Assembly: GCA_039188505.1 (NCBI GenBank)
Contig: JBCCZC010000296.1
Span: forward strand, 1-7,167
DNA: 7,167 bases
Reading direction: 5' to 3'
Source: JBCCZC01 sp039188505
GTDB taxonomy: Bacteria; Pseudomonadota; Gammaproteobacteria; Xanthomonadales; SZUA-38
Part shown: positions 5,722 to 7,167 of the stretch, one piece after another
Layout: every line of letters starts with the position of its first letter
How positions within the stretch are numbered: the stretch's first letter is position 1
Translations under genes and position numbers: made by a program
Notes under the pieces: generated by a model
Seen by the model: the letters and a program-made list of their open reading frames with translations, nothing else
Told to the model about the DNA's origin: nothing
Database searches by the model: none

Positions 5722-5730
5722 GGAATCTCA

Positions 5731-6195
5731 ATGGCGCGAAACGGTACTCATGCAATGCTCGAGCGATTCGAACGGATGCCCGCGGGCCTCAAGCTGTTTT
5801 CCATGGCCGTCTGGCTCAAGGCGCCCTACTTCCGCACCGCACGGCCCTGGTTCCAGGAGCTACGGCCCGGCTATGCGCGAGCGACCGTTCGCAAGCGCTG
5901 GGGTGTGACCAACCACATCGGCACCGTCCACGCGATCGCGCTGTGCAACCTGTGCGAATTCGTCGGTGGCACCCTGATGGAGGTCAGCATTCGCAAGGAC
6001 ATGCGTTGGATTCCGCGCGGCTTGCAGATCGACTACGTCGCCAAGGCGGAGTCCGACGTCACGGCAATCTGCTCGATCGACGACATCGAATGGCGAGAGA
6101 AGGCGGTGGTTGACCTCCCGCTGACCGTCTGCGACGCGCAGGAGCAGGTAGTGGCTCGCGCTACGATTCCGATGTACGTCTCTCCGCGGGGCTAG
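5731..6195 (+). CDS. DUF4442 hotdog-fold thioesterase-like protein
   Basis: 154-residue cytoplasmic protein of the DUF4442 family, which belongs to the hotdog-fold superfamily of acyl-CoA thioesterases (PaaI-like). Features seen: KAPYFRTA (30-37), a conserved PG (46-47), the core motif TNHIGTVHAIA (60-70) at the start of the long hotdog helix, Asn73 and Glu76 on that helix, then MRWIPRGLQIDYVAKAESD (91-109), which matches the family's mid-protein strand block. His62, His67 and Glu76 are the most likely active-site contributors, by analogy with hotdog thioesterases. Length is normal for the family. Start chosen from GGAGGA six bases upstream. The probable reaction is hydrolysis of an acyl-CoA or other acyl thioester; substrate unknown. 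It is divergent from the paired GntR-type genes and has a dyad over its translation start, so local regulation is likely. No clear terminator follows. Confidence 0.85.
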   Translation: MARNGTHAMLERFERMPAGLKLFSMAVWLKAPYFRTARPWFQELRPGYARATVRKRWGVTNHIGTVHAIALCNLCEFVGGTLMEVSIRKDMRWIPRGLQIDYVAKAESDVTAICSIDDIEWREKAVVDLPLTVCDAQEQVVARATIPMYVSPRG

Positions 6196-6778
6196 CCTCC
6201 GACGCTGAAGGGCTGCCCAGGGCACGAAACCCGTCGGCGATCCCCCCACGCGCCCACCCGGCCTGCAACAAGTCCACTGGGCCGCGAGGGCCGTGAATCC
6301 GTCGCCGAGCCTGGGCTCGGAGCTGGCCTGCTGCATGTCGATGTCGACATGCACCCATGCGGGGGACGACGGCTACATCGGATGCCCGGGCTGACCGCTA
6401 AGCCGCGTCGAATCGGTGGTGGCCACTCACGGCAACTTCCCTACTCCGACACTCGTCACCGGGGGCGCGTTGCGTATCGCAAGTGTTGACCTCGACCCGG
6501 TGCCGGGCGTTCCGGATCAGTCCACCTTTCCAGCGTACGCGGCAGCCAATCCCGCGGATGTTGAGCCCAGGTTGGACCAGATCCGGCAGGTTCCCGCGGC
6601 TGCACCCCTAGGCGGCTTGCGCGTCGGCATGCCTGCCGCCGCGGGCGCGCTGCATCGCCGCACACACGCTCCCCGCATCCGGTTAGAAGCCACCCAGGTA
6701 GGTTGCCGAGCCCTCGATGCGCGGCAACCCGTCTCTTCTTGTCCCAACCCCTGAATCCGCCCAAGCGCGCGATTCATC
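6196..6778. other. Long intergenic region with no convincing gene
   Basis: No open frame here has a recognisable motif, a Shine-Dalgarno with a sensible start, or a family resemblance I can name. Frames of about 100 residues exist on both strands (for example 6416-6754 forward and 6456-6764 reverse), but their translations are rich in Arg, Ala, Pro and Gly, as expected from GC-rich noncoding DNA. Structure seen: hairpin CCGAGC-CTGG-GCTCGG (6305-6320), a 22-bp palindrome (6332-6353), and the short dyad TTGCG-TAT-CGCAA (6470-6482). It could be a decayed gene or mobile-element remnant. Confidence 0.5.
6332..6353. repeat. Near-perfect 22-bp palindrome
   Basis: TGCATGTCGA (6332-6341) and TCGACATGCA (6344-6353) are perfectly complementary around the two bases TG. 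A smaller hairpin (6305-6320) lies 11 bp to the left. No T-tract follows on either strand, so it is not an intrinsic terminator. It may be a binding site for a dimeric protein, or a recombination or insertion end. Confidence 0.7.
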
Positions 6779-6806
6779 TTGACCGCTTTTCAACAGACTG
6801 AATAAC
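6779..6806 (+). promoter_or_regulatory. Candidate orphan promoter
   Basis: TTGACC (6779-6784, five of six to the -35) and AATAAC (6801-6806, four of six to the -10) are 16 bp apart. Downstream lies no open frame but a series of hairpins: CCCGG-ACG-CCGGG (6807-6819) and the folded element at 6883-6942. The pair could drive a noncoding RNA, or be a chance match. Confidence 0.25.
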
Positions 6807-6873
6807 CCCGGACGCCGGGATGACTCAGCCTCGAGAACGGAGCTAGGGAAAGACGCCTGGACGATGCGGTCGG

Positions 6874-6955
6874 CCTACCGTGTTCAATTCCGCGGGGGCC
6901 AGGCTCCGAAAGCCGGGCCATCCCGGCGCAGGCCGAATTGAGCTGAACCTACCGT
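6874..6955. repeat. Folded ~60-nt element bracketed by 8-bp direct repeats
   Basis: CCTACCGT occurs at 6874-6881 and again at 6948-6955. Between them, bases 6883-6900 and 6925-6942 form imperfect inverted arms (about 13 of 18 positions pair, including TCAATTC at 6884-6890 with GAATTGA at 6935-6941). An inner hairpin, GCCGGG-CCAT-CCCGGC (6912-6927), is nested inside. Direct repeats outside terminal inverted repeats are the layout of a small non-autonomous insertion with target duplication, or of a folded RNA. There is no open frame in it. Confidence 0.4.
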
Positions 6956-6979
6956 CCGCGGACAGATTGTGCGCTGTAA

Positions 6980-7007
6980 TTTACTCACCACAATTTTTTG
7001 TTATGCT
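6980..7007 (+). promoter_or_regulatory. Promoter in an AT-rich patch near the right edge
   Basis: TTTACT (6980-6985) and TATGCT (7002-7007) each match sigma-70 boxes at four of six positions, with a 16-bp spacer. The surrounding ~40 bp is far more AT-rich than the rest of the window. A T-run (6994-6999) lies in the spacer. It also follows a weak stem formed by ATTGTG (6966-6971) and CACAAT (6989-6994), so the same patch could act as a weak terminator for anything arriving from the left. AGGGGGAG (7040-7047) downstream resembles a Shine-Dalgarno but has no ATG, GTG or TTG at the right distance. Confidence 0.45.
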
Positions 7008-7115
7008 ACCGGCATTCTGACGCATCGCCCAACAAATCTAGGGGGAGAACTGGCGAACACGTAGGCGTCGGCGAATTCGTCGTTAGCAGTCGCGAGCCCG
7101 GAGCGACCATTGCCC

Positions 7116-7167
7116 GTGAAGCTGCTCATGCCTATGCAGGCTGGCAGCGCCTACTCCCGGTTGTTAA
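7116..7167 (+). CDS. Possible 5' end of a gene cut by the window edge
   Basis: From GTG 7116 (or ATG 7128 or 7134) a frame runs open to the window end, reading VKLLMPMQAGSAYSRLL. GGAG (7099-7102) lies 13 bases upstream of the GTG, rather far for a ribosome binding site. The promoter at 6980-7007 would give a leader of about 100 bases. A second frame is also open across 7008-7167 but offers no standard start codon downstream of the promoter. Too little is visible to name a product. Confidence 0.2.
   Translation, partial: MKLLMPMQAGSAYSRLL

Noticed and set aside
6305..6320. CCGAGC-CTGG-GCTCGG hairpin as terminator of the thioesterase gene
   Set aside because: There is no T-tract after the stem on either strand and it lies over 100 bp past the stop codon.
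5860..6354. 164-residue reverse-strand frame opposite the thioesterase
   Set aside because: It starts in the 22-bp palindrome, has no ribosome binding site or known motif, and mostly mirrors the clear DUF4442 gene.
6416..6764. About 100-residue frames on both strands of the right-hand intergenic region
   Set aside because: No recognisable motifs, low-complexity Arg/Ala/Pro composition and no convincing ribosome binding site; a pseudogene cannot be excluded.
1..7167. CRISPR array, tRNA, rRNA, toxin-antitoxin or anti-phage defence genes
   Set aside because: No regularly spaced repeats, cloverleaf-like segments or defence-type protein motifs were found in any frame I could read.

Overview
The window looks like a stretch of chromosome from a GC-rich Gram-negative bacterium, most likely a gammaproteobacterium. 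The evidence is an E. coli-like dihydrofolate reductase, a Lol-type lipoprotein signal, a membrane-bound class III adenylate cyclase, and the GC-rich third codon positions. Genus cannot be read from the sequence; a Xanthomonadales/Chromatiales-like lineage is only a guess. No tRNA, rRNA, CRISPR array, intact insertion sequence or phage gene was seen.

Layout, left to right. A strong rho-independent terminator (5-36) ends an upstream gene outside the window. A small DUF2628 membrane protein (270-677) follows, probably on a leaderless mRNA, then a short lipoprotein with repetitive beta-type motifs (708-1424). The lipoprotein gene overlaps tail-to-tail with a reverse-strand S-adenosylmethionine hydrolase (DUF62/SAM hydroxide adenosyltransferase, 1389-2105). 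That gene is divergent from folA (dihydrofolate reductase, 2160-2654) across only 54 bp, so two enzymes near the folate/methionine/SAM cycle share one control region. A 673-residue membrane adenylate cyclase (Cache-like sensor, HAMP, class IIIb catalytic domain, TPR-like tail) occupies 2732-4753.

The most distinctive part is 4757-6195. Two reverse-strand genes, each encoding 82 residues, are mutually similar and consist of little more than a GntR/YtrA-type winged helix-turn-helix. A terminator lies between them. Divergent from them is a DUF4442 hotdog-fold thioesterase (5731-6195), whose ribosome binding site is partly buried in a perfect 8-bp inverted repeat. TGGT...ACCA dyads lie upstream of both regulator genes. 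Together these suggest a small, possibly self-regulating module, although no effector domain and no transporter (the usual YtrA partner) is present.

The last ~970 bp (6196-7167) contain no convincing gene. They hold a nearly perfect 22-bp palindrome, a folded ~60-nt segment bracketed by 8-bp direct repeats, candidate promoters, an AT-rich patch, and possibly the first codons of a gene running off the right edge.
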